Below, one piece after another: positions 34,576-46,056 of a DNA stretch of 64,000 nucleotides. Made by a program: the position numbers and the translations under genes. The notes under the pieces were generated by a model that was not told the origin of the DNA, searched no databases, and saw only the letters and a program-made list of their open reading frames with translations. Every line of letters starts with the position of its first letter. Within the stretch, counting starts at the first letter, position 1. The stretch is from assembly GCA_000611775.1 (NCBI GenBank), contig KK106984.1, positions 1,894,580 to 1,958,579 of the forward strand, written 5' to 3'. This DNA comes from Umbilicaria muhlenbergii (Eukaryota > Ascomycota > Lecanoromycetes > Umbilicariales > Umbilicariaceae).

Positions 34576-36616
34576 ATGACGACCCTTGTTCCCCGCAGCC
34601 CTTACTCCAAAGAGGAACTCGAGAAGCTTTATCCTAAGGGCTTGCAGCTCCAATTGGTGCAGATAGTACGTTCACTGATCCGTGCTAGGAAGGCTTTCAA
34701 TTCATAGCTGGCACTCTGCGTTCTCTGAGCTAGGGATGCCCATTCACTCACTGATCATGAAACACGTCTCAGCTACTTCGCCACGGTAAATCCTCTGCGG
34801 TTGAGATAGCTTCGACCCACATCTCAGGACACTCTCTAAAGCTGTGATGTAGGCGAGAGAAGTCCTGTCTCTGCCCGATTTCAAAATGTAAGCTGCAGAT
34901 CGGCTTTATTCCCATCATAAATTTATTGCTAACGCCTAATTAGGCCGGCCTTCCACCATGTACAACGACATCTTAATACTGCCGTGTCCTATAGCTGATC
35001 GTAGCACAGACTGGCCATACTGCAGTGCGGCAAGACGGATGTCGAGCGTCCTAATGACAAAGACGGATGGGTCCTCGTGGAACGAGCTGCAGTGGCGGCG
35101 GCGTATTGAGACGTTTGGCATCGATGATGGACCGGTCATTGCGTCGGGATCGCATGGAGAAGTTGATGCAGTCTGGTAAGACATATCATAGACCTCAGAC
35201 CGTGCTGCCTCTAACAATATTCCTAGTCAGTTCGGGGAGCTCACCGACGCGGGTCGTGACACCACGCTAGCGCTTGGCCAACGCCTTCGCCATCTATACG
35301 TTGATCAACTGGGATTCATGCCGAAACTCATCGCTGATGCCGATATGATCTACTTACGAGCCACGCCTATTCCTCGAGCCTTGGAGTCGGTACAACAGAG
35401 TTTCTGGGGCATGTATCCCCCTACGGCTCGCACAGAATCATTCCCTCCACCAACAATCGTCACCCGTACGCTCGCGGATGAGACGCTTTTTCCGAACGAT
35501 AGCAGTTGCCGAAGGTTCAACCAACTGAGCAGAGCATTTGCGCAAAGAACCGCAGATCGATGTACGTGCGAAGATGACCTCCAGCTGCGTCTTGGATGTG
35601 AATCGAACTCATGTCGCTAATCAACCGCAGGGAATGAGACAGAGGAAATGGATTACTTGAACAAACTCATATCAAAATGGATGCCTCCCTCATCAAAACG
35701 AGTTGCGGTGGACTCTCATCCTCGGCTTTCTGGAATAATGGACACCCTGAACGCGACCCTAGCACATGGCCCGAAAACTCGGCTACCGTCGGAATTTTAC
35801 GACAAGAGAGGTCGGGAGATTATTGACAAAATTGCGGTTGAAGAATGGTACTCGGGTTATCAAGAGAGTAATGAATACCGAACGGTGGGCATTGGCGGGT
35901 TGGTTGGCGACCTTGTTGAACGCATGACTGGTAGCGTTGGGAAGAACGGGCTTGACGGGCTATCTGAAATAGGTGGCGACGACAACCATATAGGCAAGGG
36001 CAGGGGTGGGGAAAGAGACATCAAGTTTGCGCTGAGCGGTTGCCATGATACCACACTGGCAGCTGTGTTGGCCAGTCTAGGCGCCTTTGAGGGAGAGAAT
36101 TGGCCGGGTTTTACAAGTCATATCGCCTTGGAACTCTTCAGAAGAACATCAACCACTGGAGCCACCGCGGCGATCACCCAGAATGTTGGTAAGGGCACAG
36201 AATCTAAGCTTATGGACGGCGAGAAACAAAGTCTGTGGAGCATGATATTCGGAGCTAGTAAAGAGAAGAGCGCCCGGGATTCTCAATCCCCACGCGGTAT
36301 TGCGAGAAAACCAATCGCGGAACTCAGTGAAAAGGAGAAGAGGGAGCTTGACGGATATTATGTAAGGATGCGATACAATGATCGCCCGATGGTTATTCCA
36401 GGATGCAAACAGCAGGGCAACCATCTGGAAGGGGATGAAAGCTTTTGCACACTGGTATGTATACGGTCTCGAATTATGAACGCTCAAGCTCACCGGTTCC
36501 AGGCGGCATTCAAGGCCATCACCGACAAATTCACCCCTAAGGACTGGAAGGAGGCCTGCAACTCGAATCTTGACGAGCCGGCTATCCCTGTGGTGAAGGA
36601 AGATGCAGGCTTTTAA
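34576..36616 (+). CDS. Histidine acid phosphatase family protein, microexon-rich
   Basis: Eight exons: 34576..34665, 34773..34785, 34853..34887, 34944..34959, 35010..35175, 35227..35561, 35631..36454 and 36503..36616; 530 aa. Exons 2, 3 and 4 are only 13, 35 and 16 nt. Together they encode the catalytic block LLRHG|ERSPVSARFQN|AGLPPY, with the nucleophilic His34 in the RHGERSP motif. Further family features are YWPYCSAARRM, LQWRRRIETFG, the conserved QFGELTDAGRDTTLALGQRL after splicing, FWGMYPP, and the acid/base HD pair in SGCHDTTLAAV (His357, Asp358). It resembles the fungal branch related to lysophosphatidic-acid or phosphoglycerate-mutase-like phosphatases; the substrate is unknown. Intron 7 (36455-36502) is 48 nt, in frame and stop-free, and it is removed because LAAFKAITDKFTPKDWK then matches the family end. 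Confidence 0.87.
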
Positions 36617-36914
36617 TACAGGAGAGCTGAATCTCACAGATAGACATCGATAGAAGTAGTTGTAGACGTGTTTACTCATGCATAGAAGCCATTTCGAACT
36701 GCTCATGACTTATACAACGAAAAGCATCTTACAATGGTTCGAGTACTATCTCCATTGTATGTTAACCTGCGTTACCTGCGAGAAGGGTTCACGGATTTAG
36801 CGGCCTCGCATGACGAGCCAATCACAGCTTCTGTTTACACCTTTCAACGTCCGCCTTCAAAGTGCAGTCTGAATATGCTCATGCTTTACTATCCCAGGCG
36901 CATAATAGATCGTT

Positions 36915-38629
36915 ATGGCGGGATCCCAATGCTTTGCTTGTAAGCCGCAGGCCCAGTTTAAGCTCGCAGTTACTGACATCCCGCCAGCTACACAGCATTC
37001 GAAACCATCTCCAAATGGCCAAATCGTCGCAACGCTCCTCCAATCCCGCCTTCTCCTGCGCTCGTCGAGCAACGGTGAAATACTGTGCACTGTAACACTC
37101 GATAGCGACTTCACAACGCGCTGTAGGTATCTTCGTTGGTCGCGCGGCCATGAGACAACAGAAGAGGCACAGGAAAACCTAGACTCGGACACCCAAGCGC
37201 GTTGTCGTATACTGCTGGCAGACGACGACACCGTGCGCGTATTTGACGCCTACGATCCCCAATGGAGCGCCACGATCACCGGCGCATCCAGCAACATCGG
37301 AAAGATAGCGAATGTGAAGTTCGGGCACACAATAGACGAGATCCTCATCTTCTCTGACTTCAGCGTCAAAGTCACCCTCTGGTCGTTGATCAGCAGCCGC
37401 GGAGTGGAAATAAGAGATCCCAAGTTTGCGACCAGAGGGTACAGCTACAGGCCGGAAACGGGGCATTTGGCGATCTTGACAAGGCCAACGGCGCATGATG
37501 TCGTTATGCTGCTTGCACCGGGTACGAGGGAGCTGTTAGGTAGCTTTATGCTGGCTACGGTTGATGCGCAGGGCTTGGTGTGGAGTCCAGATGGGAAATG
37601 GCTGGTGACTTGGGATGCTGCTAGTAGTGGGTACAAGGTGTTGGTCTACACGGCAGATGGACATCTATATCGGACTATGACAGGAGGACAGGATGCCAAT
37701 AAGATAGGCTTGGGTGTTAAGACTGTTGCATGGAGTGCCGGAGGTGCCTACCTGGCGGTCGGAGGGTATGATGGTCGGGTTACTTTGCTCAACACAGCTA
37801 CTGTACGTAGTTCAGTTCCCTCTCCGCTTCCGTGCTTATCATATTACAGTTCTCACCCAGGGTTATCTTCGAACACACCGCCACGATCAATCTGCCCCGG
37901 GCAGCAATATGGCAAGAGCAAATAGACGCATCGAAAGAACGGTCGTATGTGACAGCCGTCCCACCAATATGCCCACCTACATCTACAACCCCATCATCAT
38001 CCACCGACCCTACTCTAAAGACCGGCATCTCCGCAATATGCTTCAGCAGCGACGGGCTGTACCTAGCAACCAAGTGCGACTCAACTCCGACAACGACATG
38101 GATCTGGTCCATGGAGACCTTCACGCCCATCGCCATCTTCATCCACCACTCCCCCATAAAGCACGTCCAATGGCATCCCACATTATACGGCCTCCTCATG
38201 ATCCACTGCTCGACCGACGAGTCCGTCCTCCACATCTGGCAACCGGACTGGGAAACTCCTCGGATTCTCAACCTGCCGCTGGACAAGCCCGGCGGACGAC
38301 TAGAAGCGACATGGCTGCATACGACCGCGCAGGAAAGGCCTAAGGTAATGCTTGGGAACGCCCATAACTATACTATAGGGTATGTGTACGATAGCGAGGG
38401 AGATGAGATGGCCATACTCGATTCTGAGGATATGATCCCGGCGGGCCCGGAGGACATGTTCGATGAAGGCAATTCGATGGATCTTTCACCCATAAAGCTG
38501 TTCGGCGGACTTGGTGCCGCGGAGGCTGAGGACGATAGTATGGGGAGTGGATTGTCAGGGGAGTGGAACGTTGGGGGGGATGTGGATGATACGTTCCATT
38601 TTCGGCGACAGGCTACTACGGTCACTTGA
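36915..38629 (+). CDS. wdr8: WD40 protein of the WRAP73/Wdr8 family
   Basis: Two exons, 36915..37802 and 37850..38629, 555 aa; 47-nt intron, phase 0. In fission yeast and animals Wdr8/WRAP73 works at the spindle pole body or centrosome with a microtubule-anchoring partner. Seen: the N-terminal QFKL and SPNGQIVATLLQSRLLLRSS, matching the family start; blades such as DAQGLVWSPDGKWLVTWD, VLVYTADGHLYRTM and GVKTVAWSAGGAYLAVGGYDG; TLLNTAT|FSPRVIFEHTATI across the splice; then HVQWHPTLYGLL. The C-terminus is acidic and low-complexity. The ATG is preceded in frame by a stop. A 48-nt segment (36940-36987) looks like an in-frame intron, but removing it deletes the family FKL residues, so I keep it. 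Confidence 0.85.
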
Positions 38630-40129
38630 TGGCATGGTGGAGAAGAAGCATGGTTGGGCATATGTGTGTGGTTTGTTCGACTGGAGCACTGGCGCGGTGG
38701 GCGTGGTTTGTGATAGTGATACCCTGGGAAGTTCGGCGTTGATTTGTAGGTAAAGTATAGAAGACCTTTTCCTCCTCTGCCGGCGGAACTATTCGTGTCT
38801 GCTTCATACGTCTTCAAAGCGTACACCCTGTCCTGGTGAGGCTTGCTACGAAGCAAGGTTGGCGCCAATCCGTAGGTCCTTGCGTTGTGTGGTGCTTGGG
38901 CGCCCCCCCTCCATATTCATTACCATTTTTCTTTGTCCACTAGCTGCGTTTCCTTTGTGAAGAGCCCTTCACTTGTCGGAACATACATCCGATACAAATA
39001 TTGATTCATTGATCTACGTGAATGTGTTTTGTGTTATCCTCCGCTTCTATATAAGCCAGCGTCATACTGTCAACACTTCCTTCCTTCCTACAACGCTGCT
39101 TCCTTCAGCAACGCCGTTGACCGACGTTAGTTTCGTGTTGATTATGTGCTTCAACACCGATTCACATGACACAAATCCAGTACACTGATTATCCATTACA
39201 TCGTGCAGTCTGTTGCACCAGGTTCTGCACTTCCCTAAATCTACCCTCTTTTGCTCTATTGAGAACGGACGTTACTGAAGAGGAACCCCTTGTGTCAATG
39301 GGCAGCGATGAACTGACTCCATGTCAAATCCCATTAACAGACTCAGTGGTTGTTGATTTCCCACAACTTGTAACGATACAGCGCACAACCCGCGACGCCA
39401 GACAGATGTTGCAAGCGAATACACAAGGTACAATAATCCCGTAACGGGGCAAGAAAAGGGGAACGGAAGCTTTCGCGTTCCGCTTGGCTTCTAGCGATCC
39501 AAGCACAAGGTTGGGTAATACTCAAATCCCGCGGGAGAATCGCTCTCTTGCATTCTTATACAAGCACAATCACTCACACTTGCTTTGGAAACTTCCATCC
39601 CCCCGCTGTGCATGCTCGACTTGAATTCTTAACACGTCAGACATCAAACTTTACGTATCAGACCAGAAACAATCAACCTCCGTGCTATCGCTCTTCAACA
39701 TTTGCATTCCAAATCATTGCGTTACCCCCTCAGCGACGCTTCCAACTAACAACCAATTCAGCATCAACAAACCAGAGAAAGAACTCTTATAGTTCTGTGC
39801 ACAATTAGTCAGACAGCGTGGGTAAAGGCCATACCCTGCATCAACAGTCACTCACGGACTCTACCATAGAATTGCTCATAGCAAAATCTACCTTCTCATC
39901 AGCGGAGCTTACTCCTTACCTCTACATAAGGGATACCTTTATTGTGTGTTATCAAAATTAACCGCAATAGTGACAGAGTCAAAGTGGACTAAACACCGTA
40001 CTTTGTCACCCATTCGAGGATTCGCCGCTCCCCAGCGGTTCAGGCAAACACAAGTCGCTTTGCGAGCCACTCCACGTGCTCATACATATTGCTATCAGTC
40101 AAGGCAGGCACCAAAGTCTGAACATCAAG
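38630..40129. other. 1.5-kb intergenic region
   Basis: No convincing gene is seen. The composition is more AT-rich than the flanking genes, and the small open frames look random. Confidence 0.45.
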
Positions 40130-40942
40130 ATGCCGTTTCGATTCCTCCGCCTCCCAAGCGAGATACGCAACCAAATCTACAGCCTGGCCCTCGTCCAACC
40201 GCATCCTATCGAACTCTGGCCAACAAACGAAGTTGCATTCGCCGAAGGCTTCGACATCATCCCTGAAGACGATGCCACCCCAAAACACAGCGCGGACCTT
40301 GTCAAAGCGTCATTCGCGGACCTTCGACAGAACTCCGTCGTGGCCATTCTACGCGTCAGTATGGTTATTCACCAAGAAGCAGCGCCCATTTTCTACGGCA
40401 AGAACGAGTTTCGCTTTAGTATGGATCTAGGATGGATGCCTATGTTTCACTTCCTCTTTACGATAGGAGAGAGGAATAGCGGGATGCTTAAGAAGCTGGC
40501 TGTGTTCGCCCCGGTCATGGAAACGGGTATAAGGGATCGGTTTATATCTCCCCCTCCACCGCTCAGTGTCTTCGAACATACGAGATTTAACATCCCATCA
40601 GAACATCTAACCCTAGATTACGGGGAAGTTATAGCCAAGTGCACCGCACTTCTCATGGAAGCACAATCATTGCAAGCGTTTTACCTTTTTCTCCCACCAG
40701 GGCTAATACTCGAGAACGACGTCCTCGAAACCGGTCTCTATCCTGGGTTCCAGAGCTTCGTGGACCACATTGCTGCAAGTGCTAACTCCGGACCCGACAT
40801 CGTACTAGTTCTCGCGCACGAGACTTACCGCGAGAACCGAGATATCGCTTTATATGCGGAGGCAAATTTGCTCTGGGAGACGAGAGTAAAGTCGGCGCAT
40901 GATCGGCAGTACGCACAGGCGGTTATGGTGGATGAAGACTAG
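40130..40942 (+). CDS. 2EXR/F-box-like fungal protein
   Basis: Single exon, 270 aa. It starts FRFLRLPSEIRNQIYSLAL, the pattern of the fungal 2EXR (F-box-like) domain, then ILRVSMVIHQEAAPIFYGKN, where the conserved IYG/FYG element of the family is recognisable. The remainder is an alpha/beta region without a named domain. Such proteins are expanded in Pezizomycotina and have no assigned biochemical function. The ATG at 40130 directly precedes the domain. Confidence 0.8.
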   Translation: MPFRFLRLPSEIRNQIYSLALVQPHPIELWPTNEVAFAEGFDIIPEDDATPKHSADLVKASFADLRQNSVVAILRVSMVIHQEAAPIFYGKNEFRFSMDLGWMPMFHFLFTIGERNSGMLKKLAVFAPVMETGIRDRFISPPPPLSVFEHTRFNIPSEHLTLDYGEVIAKCTALLMEAQSLQAFYLFLPPGLILENDVLETGLYPGFQSFVDHIAASANSGPDIVLVLAHETYRENRDIALYAEANLLWETRVKSAHDRQYAQAVMVDED

Positions 40943-41655
40943 GATCTTCTCCATGTGGAGGTCTGAGAGCATAATCAAGCTGCTCTCGATGATCATCATG
41001 GTATGATGTTCATCATATGACCTCATGGACGATGAGGCGGATGGGCCTCGAGGCGTGGACAATGTGAGATAAGGATGCCGATTAAAGATAGGCTTGAAAG
41101 GGAAGGCGAATGTGAGAAGACGTTCAGTTGTCTCCACTCTAGATTAAGTCTATCAAGAGATTACGGACGTACATTAACGGCAATTTGTGGCGCCGTTGCA
41201 GCCCAAAGTCAGATTGGCGTATTTCAAGATACGGCAAAGGTTTGACAGCCATCAAGAAGCGGATGTAGTCGTGGATCTTGCGATGCATACGCGGCATCAA
41301 GAGTATCTGGCCGCTCTTTTTGTGGGGAATTCGATTCTTTGTGCATATTGGAAATGGCAGAAGAATCTGAAGAAGATGAGGGATCAACGTATTACAGTAA
41401 CAAAATAAAGAGCATCTCAAACCCCCGGGCACCTCACCCGCCAATTAAGGTGGCAGTTTGTAGTACCGGTTGTCACCCTAATACTGTTACAGATATATCT
41501 AATCCTGTGTATTCTTCTGCTCTTTAATCTTCCTAAACCTTTGATAACTTCTTCCAACCTTGTCAGCTACCAGCACATCAAGTTCTAATAGCTAGGTCCT
41601 ACCTCAAAAGATACCAAAACAGAATCCAGCACATCGCCTCGTTCAGCGCAAAGAT
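40943..41655. other. Intergenic
   Basis: Short open frames on both strands, none recognisable. The tandem-like words ATGATCATCATGGTATGATG near 40990 are simple sequence. Confidence 0.4.
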
Positions 41656-42889
41656 ATGGCCGACAATGGCACTAGTAAGGCGTTATGGCGCTTACTTCTC
41701 CCGAAAACTCCTTCGCGGTCGCCTTTCCATATCTCTCTCGCGCCTCAACAATCCATACCTTTTTGGGACGTTGGCTTTAGGCTATCATATTGATTAGTCT
41801 GCACACTCTGCATCGCTTCCCATAAGCCAAACCCTAGAGACTGCGAGCAAAGCAGACGGTGGAGGTATTGATGCAGAGGAAGAGGAAAGAACCGCGTTAT
41901 TACCGCTCAACACAACAAATGTAGCAGCTTCAGTAATTGAGCACGACCGCTACAACTTTTTCTCGCGAAAATAACCTGTTGAAGCATTGGTGAGGATATG
42001 ATGACGATAAGCACGTAGAAAGAGAGGAGGTGGAGGTGGGAATCATGAAGCCGGTGAAGAAGGAGGAACAACAAGGAGTCGCAAAAGTCCGCTGAGCTGT
42101 ACAAGGTTGAAAAACGTGTTAGTGGCTGCTGAAGTACCTCCGGCGCACATGGCTGAGCTGGCACACAGGCTCATAAGCAGGTTTCGTACTGTACGTCGGT
42201 CTGGACCCTTATTTAAGGACTATTTGGAGATTTCAATTGCCAATGAATCGCACTATATATCACACTGTTTCTGCTTTCGACGGTCACATTATGTTTCGTT
42301 TATTTAGCTTGAGCTTGAGCTCTCGATTGCAGACTTCGATCCTCGTCCAATACATGAAACGAGGTTATCGCCAGCATTGCTCTTCTGGCGACTCGGACGG
42401 GACATGGAGACTGATGAGGACCAGGAATGCATGACTAGTCAGGAGGACACCAGAGAGGATATGGAGCTTAGGGACAAGGTTATTCACCGGGGATTCTTCT
42501 CCTTAGATTCTTCCTTCTAGTGGTCACGGCTGAAACGTTGTCTCGACACTGTGGGCAGCTGATATGTTGAACATATGCAGCAAGACCCAGGACTCTGTTC
42601 GCAAGAAGGAGAAGACGAGACCACTCGAGGAAGTAAGCAATGTGGAGCACGTTCAGCAGGCTATGGAAGACAAGTTGGAGGTCAGTACACACATTGCTAC
42701 AACTATCACAAAATTTGGCCAAACATCAAGTCAATTAGGTCAAATCCTTCTTGTTTGCGCTGCTCGAAAGTTTTCTTCGACGAGCCGGACGATGTTTGCG
42801 ACGTGAAGCCCAATGTCCGTTGTTCGCGGTGTTCTAGACTCCGCAGGTATTATGAACCCGTAAATCGTGATCTTGGAAACGCCGGGTAG
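41656..42889 (+). other. Possible multi-exon gene, structure unresolved
   Basis: Coding-like pieces lie in order on the plus strand, but I could not join all of them. ATG 41656 opens MADNGT. A good donor follows, and an acceptor near 41840 gives ASKADGGGIDAEEEERTALL. Later pieces read VPPAHMAELAHRLISRF (about 42128-42190) and LELSIADFDPRPIHETRL (about 42309-42370). The last, ending at 42889, is a Cys-rich segment with CLRC and CSRCSRLRR. That end looks like a small zinc-binding motif (C-x2-C ... C ... C-x2-C) whose final Cys position reads Tyr. Either the introns are unusual or the gene is decayed. Family unknown. Confidence 0.3.
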
Positions 42890-43843
42890 ACGCTGACGAT
42901 ATGAGATCCCCCGGCTTTTTACAGCGAGATTGGCTCCTTGCGCGAAAAGAGTGAAGAGTATAGGAACATGATAGGAGTTAAGCGACGAGGCCTAAACTTC
43001 AACTCGATTCTGGGTAAATGCAATTTAAGCAGTTCGCTATCAATAGATTGCTAAGGCCATAGACATAATCAAGAGTACCAAGAGCGAAACAGGAATCAGG
43101 TGGCTTATTTAAGTGTTTCACATACTCGGTCAGAACTAGGGCTAATCTTCAAATTGGCAAAGCTCAAAATGACCGCGTTGCAATCTGCTCATTACTACTC
43201 GTGGAGACCAGGATTCCTAGAGAGATTGTTGAACATGATGCCTTTCCTGCAAGGTGAAGAAAATCCGGTTCTTTACCCTTGCTTTCATTTAATCGAGTTT
43301 TGCAGTGCACCCTGCAAAAACATCTTTCAAAGGTTTCAAATTTATAATCTTGAGGCGCGTGTTTTAATGGCATATCTTGGGGGTCTTAACCTTGTAATGC
43401 TAACAACGATCTTCCGATGGGACGGTCTCCTCAACCCCTCAGCGTACACATATCCCACTCCGCTCTGGCGCACGCTTCGGTGTAACAACAGCGCTTTGAG
43501 AAAAGTTGGGATCTACTGCATGGTTGTGCTTTGGACGAATGACCATGTATACATTGTGAGTTGTGTCCGGATCTTGCTGTATGTCTATGTCACTCTAAGT
43601 ATAAAGAAACATGAAGTACCAAGCTAAACAGTTCGACGCTCCTCTCTATCATTCCTGTTTGTGTGCAATTCCCCAACTCGTCGAAGCTCATAAATACGAG
43701 CATAGTAGCAAAAGAGAGCTATACTGGACAAACTTGGAGAATTGGGACAAATCTTCTCGAAGTGAGCCAATCCGTGAGACCCAAATTCGTAGGCATGCTT
43801 CGCTCGCTGTAGTTGAAGCGCGGCCCGCCTCCCAGGTCAAGAA
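42890..43843. other. Unassigned accessory sequence
   Basis: A 175-codon plus-strand frame (43100-43627) and a following one (43611-43886) contain coding-like stretches, such as LLNPSAYTYPTPLWRTL, but no family is recognised and no joined model is convincing. It lies opposite the 3' end of the membrane-protein locus. Confidence 0.3.
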
Positions 43844-45541
43844 CTACTGGGGAAGCTTCATAGATATTGAATCGCCCGTGATGTAGCTCCGGAGCTCATA
43901 TCTGCCGTAAATCTTATCCCTTTTCAATAAGATGCCCGCTTCATGCCAGGGGATGAACATTAGACTCATAGCGCAAAGCGTGCTGAGGGTTCCCGCCGTG
44001 CTCGTAAGGTAAAGGGGGATTGTCCCTTCTTGCTGAATGTAGTGAAGGACGAACGCCGCCAGTATTACACAGAAAAGAAGGGGAGAGAGGACTTTCCAAG
44101 AGATGGCGACTCTCTGTGCAGCATGAGTTGCTCGCTCTGACTTGTCCATTGAATGCGAGTGACGTAGGAGCGCTTACCGAGGGTGAAGTGTGTAGGAAAA
44201 GCTCTTGATCTTCGCCACAGAAGACCGGATGGTCCGTGTATATAGCGCGAATAGAACCAACGCGGTAGTATAGATATCGAGCCTTGTACGATGGTCTAAC
44301 ATCGAGATGCTGGCAAGCCTCAGCAAAGGCCTCCTCGACGGGCATGCCTATTTTGCGTCAGCCTTCTCATTCCAATCTCCTCCAAAGGCATGGCAAGTAC
44401 CAAGGGGTATGTCAATTCGAGAGCCGTAGCGAGCACGAAGAAAAGGCATGATCTGGTGCCTGTTGCGTTTCCTCACTGGGTATCTTGCACGTCAAGCTCA
44501 TCGATAGCTGCAGACACTTATATATCACATATCTCCAACGGATGTAAACATAGGAGTGTAGCACAATAATCCTTGAAACGGAAAGTCACAAGCTCCGATC
44601 TTCCGCTCCAAAACCCTGACATCGTGATAGCTGACGTACACGAGGGAACCATCTGGGTGCAAGGATGAAGATCGTGGGTAGGATGCAAGTAAAGGGCCTT
44701 CTGGTGAAAAGGTATGATGTGATCCATTCGGGTCATTCAGCATAGGGCAACTTTTGGCAAGATCCGCATTCTTGCCGAGATTGCTAAAGCGCCTCAAGAA
44801 TGAGTCTGCTTGACCTTTTGAGATAATTGGTCCGTTCGGGTTTCACGAGAATCGTGGGTGACCGGGCATGGCACGACCGAAGGCCGGGTCTGTAGAGGCC
44901 CTGAAGATCAACCCGATAGGGATCTCTATTAACTGCCCCTTGATGTTGTGAATCATGTACCATCCATGGCACGCCAGAAAATATGGCACAGAAGCAAGTG
45001 CGGATACTGTAGCGGTGAGAAAATGTGGAAACTAGAGAAGGAAGGCACAGACTCCGCATATACACACGGATCGTAAGATGGTCATGGATGGCATCAGTCG
45101 GTCGAAAGATAGGCGTTCGGCTAAGACATCATCCAAGACCATTGTCATTCGGAGTTGGGGCATGAATTCCAAGTCATGTGTTTGTAGAATAGATAGATGA
45201 TTCGCGGCCCATAATGCCGGTACCTGGACGAGATCTGTCAGCACCTTGTACGTCGTCGTAAGTGGCAGGCTCCCTTCCAAGAGGCATCTTCGCTTGGCCC
45301 AAGACTGATCGGTCATCAAGGAAGATTTGCATTGATGGGAAGCAATGTTGTGATTTGTAACCTTAGATACCTGATCACGATCTTTCAATGTTGTGCTTGT
45401 AAGATTTAACAAGAGAATTGCCATGTATTTGTACCCGTCCATGCATAAAGACCATTTCTGTACAAATGGACTGCATATCTTTATGAACCGACGAGCTAGT
45501 CCTAATGCGTCACGATATTCATGAGTAGATTGTTCAATCAC
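43844..45541 (-). CDS. Unrecognised multi-exon membrane protein, 5' end not found
   Basis: Likely exons, complement(43844..44113, 44178..44347, 44401..44459, 44529..44814, about 44863..45006, 45064..45304, 45371..45541 or beyond). Nearly all junctions have good GT...AG sites and matching phase, for example RYGSRIDIPLG|G|MPVEEAF and HTSPS|RVAISWKV. The 44814/44863 junction needs a weak donor. The last exon has two hydrophobic segments (LSPLLFCVILAAFVLHYI and LTSTAGTLSTLCAMSLMFI), so an integral membrane protein is inferred. An upstream hydrophobic piece reads SALASVPYFLACHGWYM. No start codon was found: the frame runs open to about 45590 and stops, so the N-terminus is missing or lies in an unseen exon. 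It could be a 5'-truncated gene. Function unknown. Confidence 0.5.
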
Positions 45542-46056
45542 AAAGCAACCAGTTCCTTCATAATGTGACTGTCGCTGCTTTACTAATGCTATTGAACAGA
45601 GAAGACAGGAAGTTTCCTGTCACTGCACCTGCACCTGTGTATTTTTAATGAAGCCTGCAGCGGCTGCTTCCGACCCCTCATTGATAGCAAACAACGCTTG
45701 ATTTTCAGGGACTCTGAGTCTCCCACTTCATTTTTAAGGTTTACATGGGGGCGTTAATAGCGGCAGTCGTCAATTTCAAAAGAGACTAGGCGATTTACGA
45801 AGACTCAGTCGATCTATAAAGCGTCAGTCAATTCATAAGGTGACTGCCTTCTTTATAAACAGACGTGGTTGGTTTACGAAGAAAATAAACTTTATGCCTC
45901 GACGGGTACAAATTTTGATAGCGAGCGTGAGGGTCGAAGCCCGCTTGCCGAAACAGCTTAGCTCGGCTTAGTCATGCCCCACACTCGCAAACTCATCGAC
46001 GACTTCATCAAATTTGAGATATCCCTATCCATCCATCACCGTCGACATCAGCAAAT
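45542..46056. other. Intergenic, rps25 promoter side
   Basis: This contains an imperfect repeat array (listed next) and a pyrimidine-containing leader just before the rps25 ATG. No gene. Confidence 0.5.
45761..45882. repeat. Imperfect ~20-bp repeat array upstream of rps25
   Basis: Six diverged units of 18-22 bp with a loose consensus GACTCAGTCGATTTATAAA. Examples are GACTCAGTCGATCTATAAA at 45802 and GCGTCAGTCAATTCATAAG at 45821. The array ends about 175 bp before the rps25 start codon. Confidence 0.55.

Noticed and set aside
36940-36987. Possible in-frame 48-nt intron near the start of the WD40 gene
   Set aside because: Removing it deletes the QFKL residues expected at the family N-terminus; left as coding, though transcript data could change this.
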